64,000 nucleotides of DNA, from assembly GCA_965215705.1 (NCBI GenBank), contig CBDCEE010000008.1:310001-374000 (forward strand), read 5' to 3'. Below the pieces are notes generated by a model. That model searched no databases, was not told the origin of the DNA, and saw only the letters and a program-made list of their open reading frames with translations. Made by a program: the position numbers and the translations under genes. Positions 32,928 to 43,700 of this stretch are shown here, piece by piece (positions within the stretch are counted from its first letter, which is position 1; every line of letters begins with the position of its first letter). The stretch comes from JAAXPZ01 sp965215705. Its GTDB lineage: Bacteria; Campylobacterota; Campylobacteria; Campylobacterales; Sulfurovaceae.

Positions 32928-34024
32928 GATGCCCCTCCTGTAATAAGACTATACGTTAGTAAATATGCGATGGCAGCAGGAATGAACTCGTCATAACTTT
33001 GTAAATCACGTTGAGGGATATGTATACGGGGTTTAGGTTTGACTATAGGCTCTTGTGTTATACTTTTAGACGTTGCTTTTAATGGGTGGATACCGTTATA
33101 TGGCTTCGGCACAGGCAGCAGCTGTAACTGCTCCTGTGCAAGTAAATCAAATGGTTTTTGTAGTAAAGTCTGATGTATTCTCGCATTGGCAGTATAGTCT
33201 AACCAATCCATCACTTCAGCGTTTGCGTTCTCTTTATTCATCGTGTATCCCATCATGGACAATCGTACTTTAAAAGTGTTATGAAAGCTGTATCTCAGAT
33301 AATGGTTAAATCGTTCTACTTTACCTTTGGTTTGTGGTCTGTAGGGTTTACACACTTTAAGTTCCATACCGCAGTGTTTGGCAAAGTCACGGAATTGTTC
33401 ATTGAATTTGTGTTTGCCTCTGCCATAGACATTACGTTTGAGAATAACAGTCTTCATATTGTCATAGAGACCTTCTTGTGGAACACCACCAAAGTAGGAG
33501 AAGGCATTCATATGACAATTGATGAGCGTATCTACTTTCTCATCTGTAACATACTCCACATACGATGCTCTTGAGTATCCCATCGTAGCCACAAAGGCAG
33601 ATAGCCCATCTTTAGGAAACTCTATCCAATCGACTTGCATCTGCTTACCTTTGGCTGTTTCAAAGTTTACTAAAGGCTCTTCATCTTCAACTTTACGTCT
33701 AAGTTCATGCCTTTGCATATTCTCTTGCATCCAACGAAGGGAACCACTATACCCCATCTTTTGGATTTCTTTATAGATAGAGCTTGAGGGAATATGTACA
33801 TCTAACTTATGTGCCTCCTCTAGCATTCTTGCAATATGAGGAAGATACGCATCTACTGTGGTACTGGTAGCTTCTCTTTTTATGGCAGGAATGTGACCTT
33901 CTGGTAATTTGGCGTACTTTGAAACAGTATCTCGACTCAGCCCAAGTTTACGTGCAATAGCACTCTTACTTAAGCCCTCTTTTATCATCTTGTGGATCAT
34001 TTTTACTTCACCTTTTTTAAGCAT
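32918..34024 (-). CDS. istA: IS21 transposase IstA
   Basis: A DDE transposase with an N-terminal helix-turn-helix (GLSKSAIARKLGLSRDTVSKYA), the catalytic core MQVDWIEFP (first Asp) and GLYDNMKTVI (second Asp), and YRPQTKGKVERFNHYLRYSF with the Glu. The start at 34024 is chosen because AAGGAG lies just upstream; an in-frame ATG 21 nt earlier is unlikely. The frame is intact, so the element could be active. Confidence 0.93.
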   Translation of the reverse strand: MLKKGEVKMIHKMIKEGLSKSAIARKLGLSRDTVSKYAKLPEGHIPAIKREATSTTVDAYLPHIARMLEEAHKLDVHIPSSSIYKEIQKMGYSGSLRWMQENMQRHELRRKVEDEEPLVNFETAKGKQMQVDWIEFPKDGLSAFVATMGYSRASYVEYVTDEKVDTLINCHMNAFSYFGGVPQEGLYDNMKTVILKRNVYGRGKHKFNEQFRDFAKHCGMELKVCKPYRPQTKGKVERFNHYLRYSFHNTFKVRLSMMGYTMNKENANAEVMDWLDYTANARIHQTLLQKPFDLLAQEQLQLLPVPKPYNGIHPLKATSKSITQEPIVKPKPRIHIPQRDLQSYDEFIPAAIAYLLTYSLITGGASWQ

Positions 34025-34108
34025 AAATCTCCTTCTAAAATACATTAGAAAAAGACTCTAACAGATTTACTCTGTTCCTTTGGCTTTTTGGTTGTAAAAA
34101 CTACTCTT

Positions 34109-34828
34109 TTAGCAGTCTTTTATACTGCCTATTTTAGCACCGCGGGTGACATGTTCTTCTGGATTATTCCGATTTAAGATATTTTCATTTAAAAGCCCAA
34201 GCAATACAGTAACCTCTCCGCTACTCTGTTCTGTAGTGCCTTCAATTAAATTTTTAGCCATCTCTTTAAAAATAGGAAATAGGTTTTTTCGATGATAGTA
34301 CTCAGGGGGTACATTATTTACGAGATAGTTTATCCCAATCAATACATCACGTAATATTGGAATCTCAGAATGAGACACCAAGTTAATTCCATGAGACCAT
34401 GCAAGTTTTTCAGCCTCAGAATCAAATCCTCCTGCTGAAAATATTATTGGTATATCTAAAAATCTTACTTTATCATCAATATCACGGGAGTGATAGTTTT
34501 CAGAAAGGTCTTTGTATACACCGATATATTCTCGTATAAAAGATTTACTTACAGACTTGAACAAAGTGCCTGATTTTTTAGTCCAATATTTACACTCACT
34601 TAAAAGGCGAATGGGATAAACAAATGGAATATTCTTACTATAAATCCCTGTAAAATCAATTTGATGTTTTGTTCCTCTTCCCTCTATTTCCCCATCTAGA
34701 GACACTACTCCACATTTATAGTCTCTATTTACTCTATTATTTTGCCGACAAGGCAAAAATGAATTTTGCTTAAGTAGATGGGCAATAAATATTTCATATA
34801 GATATCCCTTTGCTTGTGCTTTAGTCAT
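34109..34828 (-). pseudogene. PD-(D/E)XK nuclease-like protein, 3' end cut by IS21
   Basis: The 239-aa frame has a restriction-endonuclease-like core: GTKHQIDFTGIY (Asp58) and LLSECKYW (Glu78-x-Lys80), the D...E-x-K active site of Mrr-like nucleases. It starts 5 nt after the OLD-family gene, so the two are an operon. Only the part above 34151 is native; the last 13 codons (after NNPEEH) are read from the IS21 end, so the real C-terminus is lost. The nuclease core is complete and the product may still act. The gene is AT-rich. Confidence 0.75.
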
Positions 34829-34833
34829 TTAAA

Positions 34834-36765
34834 TCACCTATTGCTTTCAGCAAACTGAACTATACGATCTATTAAATCTAAAAGTGAAGCAGATTTAACC
34901 TGGTCATCCCATGCCAAGTCAAGAACCTTAGCAACCGCCAAAGGATTCTTTGTTAAGCCTCCAGCATTTCCATAGTATGATGCTGCACGACTTTTATAGT
35001 CTTTATTCGCTAAATCAAGCTCTTGATTAATTTTGTCTGTGATATTTGTTTTCCACATTGTTAAACTGTCAGTGATAATATCATTTTCAGGCCATTCTTG
35101 TATTTCTGCTTGATCTATTCCAAGTAAATACTGAATAGCTTTATTGTCCTTCTTGTGCTTAATGATCTCACCTTCTCTGGTTTTATCTGTGTCAGCATCG
35201 CAAACTACATATGTAGGAATTTCTAACAATTTAGCTATCGCTAATGGCTTAATGATATTACTCTTGCTACTTACAGGCACAATGTGGCATTTATATTGAC
35301 GAAATTCTTTTATTTTTTCGGTAAGCAACAAGTAGCTATTTATATGCGCAAGGTCTTCTATCCCTTCTACTAAAATTAATATATTGCAAAAAAACATTTC
35401 ATTAATTGTAGCATTAATGGATGGATATAATTTTGCTATCATGCCTAGTTCCTGTATAGGTCTCTGATGTCCTGATGCATCAAGTAAATTACCAAGATTG
35501 TCATATGTCAATTGAGTAACATATGATTCAACAGGATCACCCTTTTCGCGAACTACCCTAATTGTCTCAAAATCATCTCCCAATATAAATAGCGGACTAT
35601 GGGTGCAAGTAAAAATCTGTGCTCCACCCAAAGTAAGCTCTTGTAATGTCTCTGCCAAATATCTTGCTTGGGGTGGATGTTGATACAACTCTGGTTCTTC
35701 TATACCCATCACCAGCGTAGGAGAATCATCACCTTGTATCGATGTCAACTCTTGTAGTAATGCCAGCATAAAAGACCTCTGAAGTCCATGACCAAATCTT
35801 GCCAAGTCTCCATCAAAGCCTTTTTCCCCAATTCTAATATGAGCATATGGCTCTTCAACTTTAACCGATTTTTCAGAGTCTTGCTTCCATAAGATTTTCG
35901 TTTCTATCCCAGGGTGAGACCATATTTCAAGTCTACTTTCCAAAGAAGATGAAAGTTCTTCTAGCACCTCTTGTTCCGTATCTAATATTCCTTGGTACTC
36001 TTCTTGAAATTTCTTTTTTAGCTCATCAACTTTCTCTTTAAAATTTACTCTGGAACGCACTGTTCTTGCCAGCAGTTCACCAAGGGCAGACTTTTTGTTC
36101 TCCTCACCCTCTTCTGTAGCATCCTTTGAAGCAGAAACAAATACCCACTGTATGTATTTTGCAAGCCTATTCGCCCCTTTACTTACACCATAAAACTGAT
36201 CTTCACTTGGTATTAGGTTACATTCTCCAGAATGTTCAGACTCATAAGTGTGTAATGCACTTATCATTACCTGTTTGGTACCTGGGTTTGGTAAATCTAT
36301 ATATGATTCTTTCAAAGTTGTATAAATCTCTTTTAACTCAGCAACTTTGGCTCCTTGTTTTTCTGCCTCAAAAAATTGCCTAAAATCTTCAATTCCCAAC
36401 CTATTCCCATACTGTTTTACTTCTGCTCTATCTGTAGAAGTATTGTAGTGGGCTACTGCTGATACTATTAATTTATCCTGCCTTACATAGGCTGACATAT
36501 CTTCTTTTGCTTCCTCTGAAAGATCACTAAAGGTTACCGTTACCTTAATAGGTTCACGGGTATCTTTATGATGAAAGTCGTCAATAGATAATTGACTCAA
36601 ATCAGTTTTACTGTCTTGGTATTGGCGGAAAAATAAATTCAAAGCGTATAAAACTGTTGACTTTCCTGAGCCATTTTGACCTACAAAACAGGTATAGTCA
36701 TTAAAATGTATTGTTTCATGTTTAAAGCATCTAAAGTTTTCAATTTCTACAGATTCTATTTTCAT
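34834..36765 (-). CDS. OLD-family ATPase/TOPRIM nuclease
   Basis: A 643-aa protein with an SMC/RecF-like ATPase (Walker A VGQNGSGKST, residues 28-37; signature near GHGLQRSFMLALLQEL; Walker B TLVMGIEEPELYQHP; TCTHSPLFI) and a C-terminal TOPRIM domain (ILVEGIEDLAHIN about 463, then VVCDADTDKT about 523). This is the architecture of OLD nucleases and of GajA in Gabija defence, but no GajB helicase is adjacent; the partner here is a PD-(D/E)XK nuclease. It follows mod with a 9-nt gap and is AT-richer than the genes upstream. Confidence 0.88.
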   Translation of the reverse strand: MKIESVEIENFRCFKHETIHFNDYTCFVGQNGSGKSTVLYALNLFFRQYQDSKTDLSQLSIDDFHHKDTREPIKVTVTFSDLSEEAKEDMSAYVRQDKLIVSAVAHYNTSTDRAEVKQYGNRLGIEDFRQFFEAEKQGAKVAELKEIYTTLKESYIDLPNPGTKQVMISALHTYESEHSGECNLIPSEDQFYGVSKGANRLAKYIQWVFVSASKDATEEGEENKKSALGELLARTVRSRVNFKEKVDELKKKFQEEYQGILDTEQEVLEELSSSLESRLEIWSHPGIETKILWKQDSEKSVKVEEPYAHIRIGEKGFDGDLARFGHGLQRSFMLALLQELTSIQGDDSPTLVMGIEEPELYQHPPQARYLAETLQELTLGGAQIFTCTHSPLFILGDDFETIRVVREKGDPVESYVTQLTYDNLGNLLDASGHQRPIQELGMIAKLYPSINATINEMFFCNILILVEGIEDLAHINSYLLLTEKIKEFRQYKCHIVPVSSKSNIIKPLAIAKLLEIPTYVVCDADTDKTREGEIIKHKKDNKAIQYLLGIDQAEIQEWPENDIITDSLTMWKTNITDKINQELDLANKDYKSRAASYYGNAGGLTKNPLAVAKVLDLAWDDQVKSASLLDLIDRIVQFAESNR

Positions 36766-36774
36766 CTCATCCCT

Positions 36775-38661
36775 CTACAAACTCTTAACATCATCAATCC
36801 CAAACTGCTTCAATATCTGAATGGCATTGGTTTTGACTTCTGCGTCTTTGAAGCCGTTGTCTCGGAACACGACTCTCATTAGGTCATCTGACTCATACTT
36901 CTCTTTTAGCCCCGCTATGGCTTCTACTGTGTCCAGGGTGATGGCTTCGTCTAGGCAGATGATGAGGGAGCCTAAGCCTACTACATAGACTTTTTTTTCG
37001 GCAAGGGTAAGCTCTTCTATGGGGAGGGTGAGGTCGAGTCCGTACTTGAGGAGGATCTCGTAGAGGAGGTCTTCTTCTGTACGATCTTCTTTGATGTTGT
37101 TCACTGCATCAAAGAGACTCTGTTCGAGCTCTTTACTGTCTGGATCCCATGCTTTGATGTTGGAGCTGTCGAGTTTGAAGACTTTGAAGCCGATGTCGAG
37201 ATTTTCTATGCCCTCTTTTTCTGCATTATCCTCTTTGATCTTCTCTCCGGCTCTTCGAATACGCTCTTTTCCTATTTCTGTAATAGTTTTATATCCAGCT
37301 TTATTTGCTTCACTTTTTTCATCTGTTGGCTCGGGAAGTTGTACACAAATATATTTTCTTTTTCCTCCATCCTCTATATTTTTTTCCATCACAGCATGTG
37401 CGGTAGAAGAAGAGCCTGAGAAAAAATCTAAAATAAGGTCATGACTTTTTGCATCCAAACCAATATCTAAAAATTTACAAATTAAATTACTAGGTTTTGG
37501 GTATGAAAATATTTTTGCATTACCAAAAATATCAAGAATCTCATTAGTCCCATGCTGACTATAAACATCATCAATTATAGAAAAGGCTTTAGCTTGACGA
37601 ATAATGCCATTTTCATCTTTCAAATACTGCTTACTATGAACACTCCATTCACCAAGTTTGTTTTGTACAAATTCTAATTCATTATTTTTAATAGCTTTTT
37701 CAACACGTTCCTTATTCCAATACCATTGCCTTTTGGGTGAGATAGTTGTTCCATCAGGAGCAATAATGTCAAAAACTAAATTTGGTCTCTCATCAACAGC
37801 TTTCCCCGCTTCCAACGGGTGTGTTCGATATGGTCCACGTTTTTCAAAATTATTATCTTTTAATTTATAGTAACGTTTTATACTTTCTTCACTAAGAGGA
37901 ATAAATATATCTTCAAGTATTTGTATATTTTTGGCATAAACTAAGATATATTCATGCAAGGAAACTAAATATTTTTCTTTTGCACCACCACCATATCGTT
38001 TTTTCCAAATCATATTATCTACAAAATTTTCTTCACCAAAAATCTCATCACAAATCTTCCTCAAATTTACAACTTCATTATCATCAATAGAGATGAAGAT
38101 CATCCCATCGTCTTTGAGCAGGTTTCTTGCCAGCTTCAGACGCGGGTACATCATATTGAGCCAGTCGCTGTGGTAGCGACCGCTGGTCTCGGCGTTGGTG
38201 CTGAGTTTTTTGCCCTCGGCATCCACCTGTCCCGTAAGCTCAAGGTAGTTTTTGAGGTTGTCCTTGAAGTTGTCTTTGTAGACAAAGTCCTTGCCCGTGT
38301 TGTACGGCGGGTCGATATAGATCATCTTGACCTGTTTGTGGTAGGACTTTTGCAGGAGCTTGAGTACTTCGAGGTTGTCACCTTCGATGTAGAGATTTTG
38401 GGTAGTGTCCCACGCTTTGGACTCTTCGGGTGCGGGGCGAAGTGTGCCGGTGCTGGGTGTCTGAGCAATGCGGCGGGCACGAGCTTTACCCTTCCAGGTG
38501 AAACTGTAGCGTTCATCGTCACGGTCAATGTACTCACCCAGTGTCGCTTCAAGTGCCTCAAAATCAACTTTTCCCTCGCTAAAAACATCGGGAAATATCT
38601 CTTTGAGCTTCTCTATGTTTTCTGCCACTATGTCCATACTCTTACCATCTAGTTTTTCCAC
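36775..38661 (-). CDS. Type III-like adenine DNA methyltransferase (Mod)
   Basis: A 628-aa beta-class N6-adenine methyltransferase: the catalytic DPPYNTGKDF (about 118) comes before the SAM-binding DFFSGSSSTAHAV (about 415), with the target-recognition region between them. The order and length match Mod of type III restriction systems, but no Res gene is present. The central part (about 37.25-38.05 kb) is visibly AT-richer than both ends, as if the recognition domain had been exchanged. Start is GTG with GGGAG upstream. It lies 15 nt after the AAA ATPase gene. Confidence 0.9.
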   Translation of the reverse strand: MEKLDGKSMDIVAENIEKLKEIFPDVFSEGKVDFEALEATLGEYIDRDDERYSFTWKGKARARRIAQTPSTGTLRPAPEESKAWDTTQNLYIEGDNLEVLKLLQKSYHKQVKMIYIDPPYNTGKDFVYKDNFKDNLKNYLELTGQVDAEGKKLSTNAETSGRYHSDWLNMMYPRLKLARNLLKDDGMIFISIDDNEVVNLRKICDEIFGEENFVDNMIWKKRYGGGAKEKYLVSLHEYILVYAKNIQILEDIFIPLSEESIKRYYKLKDNNFEKRGPYRTHPLEAGKAVDERPNLVFDIIAPDGTTISPKRQWYWNKERVEKAIKNNELEFVQNKLGEWSVHSKQYLKDENGIIRQAKAFSIIDDVYSQHGTNEILDIFGNAKIFSYPKPSNLICKFLDIGLDAKSHDLILDFFSGSSSTAHAVMEKNIEDGGKRKYICVQLPEPTDEKSEANKAGYKTITEIGKERIRRAGEKIKEDNAEKEGIENLDIGFKVFKLDSSNIKAWDPDSKELEQSLFDAVNNIKEDRTEEDLLYEILLKYGLDLTLPIEELTLAEKKVYVVGLGSLIICLDEAITLDTVEAIAGLKEKYESDDLMRVVFRDNGFKDAEVKTNAIQILKQFGIDDVKSL

Positions 38662-38676
38662 TGTTTCTCCCTCATC

Positions 38677-39900
38677 TTAATACATAAACCCAAACAACCA
38701 CAACGGGATCTTGTTTCCAAATCCCACTTCTATATCATCGGCTGCTATGTAGGCATTTTCCAGCTCTTTGATCTGCTCGAAACCCTTGTTTTTTCCGCCT
38801 ACCTCTACAGTATACTTCCCCTCTATGAGAAAATCCCCCTCATGTGCCAGAAGTAGTCGCTCATCTATGAGTTTAGGCTCATTGTAATCAGCACTTTTGA
38901 TCTGGTTGACGAAAAAAGCCTCTCTCTGTGTGCCTCTGTCTGCGTTGTGCGAGATGGCATGCATGAGGTTGGTGTTGTACATGAAGAGTTTGTCAGGCTT
39001 GGAGATGACCCCATAGCCTCTGGCCTTCTGGTTCACCGAGTTGGTCAGGCTACCCAGCTCCAGATAATGCAGGTACTCCAGCAGTGTGGGGCGAGATACC
39101 TCTACCGAGGTGGCCAGTTTGGAGATATTGGGTTTGACAGGTACCGAGGTACTGAGCAAATAAACCAGTTTTTTGATCTTGTCTATCTGGGCATGCTTGA
39201 TATTGGTAGCATAAGGCATATCTACTTCGAGTATCTGGTTGATGATGCCTATGAGATGATGGGTATAGCTCTTCTCATGCTCTACCATAAAGGGATAGCA
39301 TCCATCTATCAGGTACTCCCGGAAGTGTGCCAGAGGCTTGATCTCTCTGATGATGCGCGAAGCGATGCTGATATGGTCATGCAGTATCTCTTCTAAACTA
39401 TAGAACTCAAAGTGACCAATATTTTTAAATAGCAGATACTCACGAAAAGAGAGATTTGCCAGGCGATACGGCACTACCCTGCGGCTCAAATCCGCCTGCT
39501 GACGGCTGATCTGTATCATGGAAGAGCCGGAGATGACCAGTTTGAGTCTGCTGGAGTCATAGAGACTTTTGATATGTGTTGACCACTCATGGTATTTGTG
39601 TATCTCATCGATATAGAGTACTTCGCCACCAAACTTCTCGAACTCCATCGCAAACTCATAGAGTGAAATGTTTTTGAAATAGGGGTTATCTACAGAGATA
39701 TAGAGTGCAGAGGTATCATCTCGATAATGCTCCTTGAGGTGTTGGAGTATCATAGTGGTTTTGCCTGAACCTCTCTGTCCTGTGATGAGTAGACAACGCT
39801 CATCCCAATCTATCTGGGCATACAGGTAGCGCACATGCTGATAAGGGATACTCTCTATCAGCCTCTGCTGTTCTTGAAAAAAGAGTGTAAAATCTATCAT
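38677..39900 (-). CDS. AAA ATPase with C-terminal DUF4143-type domain
   Basis: A 407-aa protein with Walker A LLITGQRGSGKTTM (about 36-49), Walker B VLYIDEIHKYHEW, and sensor LVISGSSMIQ, followed by a winged-helix region (NISKLATSVEVSRPTLLEYL) and a C-terminal segment EGDFLIEGKYTVEVGGKNKG that resembles the degenerate PD-(D/E)XK fold of DUF4143. Such ATPases are widespread and often sit in accessory loci. Here it is inserted between the DUF4391-like and mod genes and could be either part of the system or a passenger. Confidence 0.85.
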   Translation of the reverse strand: MIDFTLFFQEQQRLIESIPYQHVRYLYAQIDWDERCLLITGQRGSGKTTMILQHLKEHYRDDTSALYISVDNPYFKNISLYEFAMEFEKFGGEVLYIDEIHKYHEWSTHIKSLYDSSRLKLVISGSSMIQISRQQADLSRRVVPYRLANLSFREYLLFKNIGHFEFYSLEEILHDHISIASRIIREIKPLAHFREYLIDGCYPFMVEHEKSYTHHLIGIINQILEVDMPYATNIKHAQIDKIKKLVYLLSTSVPVKPNISKLATSVEVSRPTLLEYLHYLELGSLTNSVNQKARGYGVISKPDKLFMYNTNLMHAISHNADRGTQREAFFVNQIKSADYNEPKLIDERLLLAHEGDFLIEGKYTVEVGGKNKGFEQIKELENAYIAADDIEVGFGNKIPLWLFGFMY

Positions 39901-39964
39901 CTAAAACCTTATTTTATTTGTTAAATACATTTTACACTTTTTTTTACTTTTTGTAAAGTATATT

Positions 39965-40726
39965 TCATCGCAAACCCTCTTTTAGTACATTTATCTCCTC
40001 TTCTATACTTTTTATCTGCATATTGAGCCGTACTTTTGCATTGAACTGTGATTCTTTTGTGATACGGCTCTTTAGAGCGCGTACCTGCTCCTGCAGAGGG
40101 CTTATTTTGTCGAGTATCTGTTTTTGGCTGCTGGTCTGTTCTGTAGAGAATACCCCACCGAGTAACGAAGCCTGCAATGCCACGATACGGTGGCTGATAT
40201 CTTGGTAGAATGTATAAAAGTTTTCAAAAGAGAGTTGCTTGATCTGCATACTCTCTAGGAAGGCTTTTTGTTCCAAACTTGGAGAGTCAAGGTCTATCCA
40301 CCCACTGTAGAGATACTCCTCGACAGTAAGCTTAGAAACATCTGCTTGGTTGATGCGTTTAAGTGCTGTAGAGATACATAGTTCGTTGTGGTGTGTCATC
40401 ATGAGTACCACAGGGTACGGGATGCGATGAATGATCTCTGCGATCTTTTTGAAATGTGCTTTGCTCTCTAGTACTACATGGATATAGGCTACCTCTATGT
40501 ACTCCAGAGACTCTGTCACAAGTGGCGGTATGTTTACTGTGGACTTTTTGAGGGTATGTGTCCAGACAATAGAGATCACCTCTTTGCTGAACTGCTCTTT
40601 GCTTGCTCTGTTGAGCTTGGCCAGTTCATGAAACTGCTTTTTGAAAAGCCGCTGGTTCAGATAGCATGGCTCTGGTATGCCAAGGCTCTGCAAAAAGGTT
40701 TCAAATGAGCTGACAGAAACTGACAC
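39965..40726 (-). CDS. DUF4391-like protein
   Basis: A 253-aa protein with a mixed N-terminal domain (VNIPPLVTESLEYIEVAYIHVVL, then PVVLMMTHHNELCISTALKRIN) and a C-terminal coiled coil (KQILDKISPLQEQVRALKSR to the end). It resembles DUF4391 proteins that accompany helicase-methyltransferase loci; the assignment is from memory of that context. GTG start 40726 shares one base with the helicase stop (TAGTG), showing close coupling. Confidence 0.65.
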   Translation of the reverse strand: MSVSVSSFETFLQSLGIPEPCYLNQRLFKKQFHELAKLNRASKEQFSKEVISIVWTHTLKKSTVNIPPLVTESLEYIEVAYIHVVLESKAHFKKIAEIIHRIPYPVVLMMTHHNELCISTALKRINQADVSKLTVEEYLYSGWIDLDSPSLEQKAFLESMQIKQLSFENFYTFYQDISHRIVALQASLLGGVFSTEQTSSQKQILDKISPLQEQVRALKSRITKESQFNAKVRLNMQIKSIEEEINVLKEGLR

Positions 40727-43700
40727 TATAGCACCACCAGGTAGGAGATGATCTCAAAATCCTCCATGCCCTTGAAGGTATCGGCAGTCAGTACCGTACC
40801 CCCTCGCTCAAAGAGACTCGCTACTCCACTCTCCTCTTTTTTACCGATGATACTCTGCACGGCAGTAGAGAAAAGTGCTTGATACTCCTGCATCTCTTTA
40901 CCATGTTTGGTCTGCGCATGAAAGCGTGCTACAGCATCCTCTATGGCAGACCTCTCACCTTTACAAAGCTTTTTATAGATGTCTAGTATCTTTTTGGCTT
41001 GGGTGTAGACATACTGTACTTCGCCCTCTGGTGTCACAAAGACCAGATAGTATGGATCTAGTGCATAGTTGGCAGTGTGTATCTTGTCATTGAGTAGTTT
41101 GAGACAGAAGATCACCCCTGAACCAATACTCTCACGAAGATAGGCATCCTTTCTGGATACTACTGCACATAAACCTGTAGGTGCCGTCTCCAGATCATGA
41201 CCATGATCTTGCAGGTATGCCATCAAGTCCATCTTGAAGTCATTGAGTGTGAGATCTGTGATGGAGATACCACCCGAAAGCTCCTCTACATCTACTACGG
41301 CATCTTGCAGTTGCTTGAGTTGTTTTCGTCTGTACTCCAGGTCATTCATCTTTTTCTTCTCATCATAATCGATGATATTCTCTTCGCCGGTAGCAGAGAC
41401 ATCCAGTAACACCATACGTCCACTGACCCTGGCTTCAAGGTTGATGTATTCATCCAGCTCCATATTTGGCCAGAAGTTCACTAGCTGGACAGAGTCATTG
41501 GTAGAACCCAGCCTGTCTATACGTCCAAAACGCTGTATGATACGTACGGGGTTCCAGTGAATATCATAGTTGATGAGATAGTCACAGTCCTGGAGGTTCT
41601 GCCCCTCTGAGATACAGTCTGTGGCAATGAGGATATCGATCTCTTCTCTGGCTGAAGGATCGATCTTGGCACGCTCTTTGGAGACAGGAGAGAAGTTGAT
41701 GAGGATATTGTTCATATCACCCACCTTGACCCCTGGCATAGTCGTAGCATTCTGACCTGCTCCACGCACCAGAGCAGTATGCAACCCATACTTCTGCTCC
41801 GCCCATTGTGCGATATTTTTATAGAGATACGCTGCCGTATCAGCAAAGGCGGTGAAGATGATGACCTTTTTGTTCTCGCCATTGACAGGATTCTCTATCT
41901 TGCGGGAGAGTTCAAACTGGAGACGCTCCAGCTTGGCATCTCTGCTGTGGTCTATCGCCATAGAAGCATCAAGTAGCTCTTGGAGTCTCATTTTATCCTC
42001 TTTGAGGTCTTGCTCCCAACGAATGATATCGACATCCTGAAGCAGCACCTTGACCTTGCCTCCCACCAGAGAAGAAGCAAACTCTTCAGACTCTACATCG
42101 ACATCCAATATACTCAAGTCACTCACATATTCACTGCTATGATCAGCTATCATCTCCAGGATCGTATCTATCTTGTAGAGAAGCTTCTGTAGTGTGAGGG
42201 AGAATGAGTTGATCGAGCTCTCCATCCGTTTGAGCAGATTGACCCGCATCAGATGGATCAAGCTCTGTTCTCTATCCGTCTGGCGAAAAGTGGATCCTCC
42301 CTGAAGAGCGATATCATATTTACGATCATACTCTTCTCTACGGTCTGCCTTGACGTATTTGAGGGGTGCATAGGCACTGAGGTTGAGCTTGCGAATACTA
42401 CGATTGATCTCTAGTAGTGGAGGGAACTGCTCTTGGAGGTCAATATCCGATTTGATATTCAACGGGGTCTTTCGCTTGGGAAACTTTCCTATCTCTTCTA
42501 TATTATAGTACTTCTCGATATGCTGGCGTGAGCGTGCGATCGTCACCAGATCCAGCAGTTTGAAGTAGTCCATATTCATCATATCCAGAAGTGTATCTAC
42601 ATTTTTTTGACTCTCTCCAAGATCCAGCCATGTATTGAACTTCTGTTGTGCTCTCTTGAGTGTGAGCTCTACACTCTTGATCCCCATCTCCTCAAAGACA
42701 GTATCATCCCCTTCGGTGATAAAGGCCACTTGATTTTTGAGATCGGTCATACGGTTGTTGACCGGTGTAGCAGAGAGCATGAGCACTTTGGTTTTGACCC
42801 CAGCCTGCAAAATATCCTCCATCAGCTTGGCATAACGGGTTTTACGGGTTTTACTTGGGTTGTTATTTCTGAAATTATGTGATTCATCTATCACTACCAG
42901 ATCATAGTTCCCCCAGTTGATAGTACTGAGGTTCATCTCTCCTGATCTGCCGCTCTGTCGCGTCAGATCCGTGTGGTTGAGTACATCATAGTTGAAACGA
43001 TCCTCTGCAAAAGTATTGCGTTTGTCATTGACCGTATATACCGTCCAGTTCTCACGAAGTTTTTTGGGGGCAAGTACCAGTACTCTGTCATTACGCAGTT
43101 CATAGTACTTGATGACCGCCAGTGCTTCAAAGGTCTTACCAAGCCCAACACTGTCAGCGATGATACAGCCGTTGTATCTCTCCAGCTTGTCTATAGCTCC
43201 AAGAACTCCGTCTTTCTGGAAGTTATAGAGCTTATTCCAAACAATGGTATCTTTGAACCCTGTTTTGGTCTTGATGATCTTCTCTTCATCAATATCATGC
43301 AGGATATCTTTGAAAAGATGATACAAGGTGACAAAATAGAGATACTCCGGTGCATTGTCCTGATAGAGCCTTTTAAGAGCTTCAAGCATCTGTTCCTTGA
43401 CATTGTGTGTGACAGCATCATGATTCCATAAAGAGTTGAACCATCCCAGAAGCTGATCTGCACTCTCATGATCTGTGATCAGCGTATTCATATCAAAACT
43501 ACTAGAGGGGCAATAGCCTAAACCTGAGCAGGTGAAATTCGAACTGCCTGTAATAGCGATCTCTTCAGAGGCATTGACATGTAGCAGTTTGGTAGTAATA
43601 GTGCCATATGTCTTGGCCTCCTCTACCTCTACCTTCTCCTTGAGCCACGCAGCACACTTTCTGGCAATATGCATCTGCTGCATTTTGTTTCGTTCCGAGA

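Larger units (their letters stand above)
32046..34151 (-). mobile_element. IS21-family insertion sequence
   Basis: A 2106-bp element carrying istA and istB. The 28-bp ends at 32046-32073 and 34124-34151 are inverted copies matching at 25 positions, both starting TGTCA and ending TAAAATAGGCAGT. No direct target repeat flanks it (AAGGAG on the left, TGTTCT on the right). The right end cuts the PD-(D/E)XK nuclease gene. The missing duplication suggests a later deletion or recombination beside the element. Confidence 0.9.

Noticed and set aside
34834..36765. A complete Gabija system
   Set aside because: The OLD nuclease fits GajA, but no UvrD/GajB helicase gene is next to it; the neighbours are Mod and a PD-(D/E)XK nuclease.
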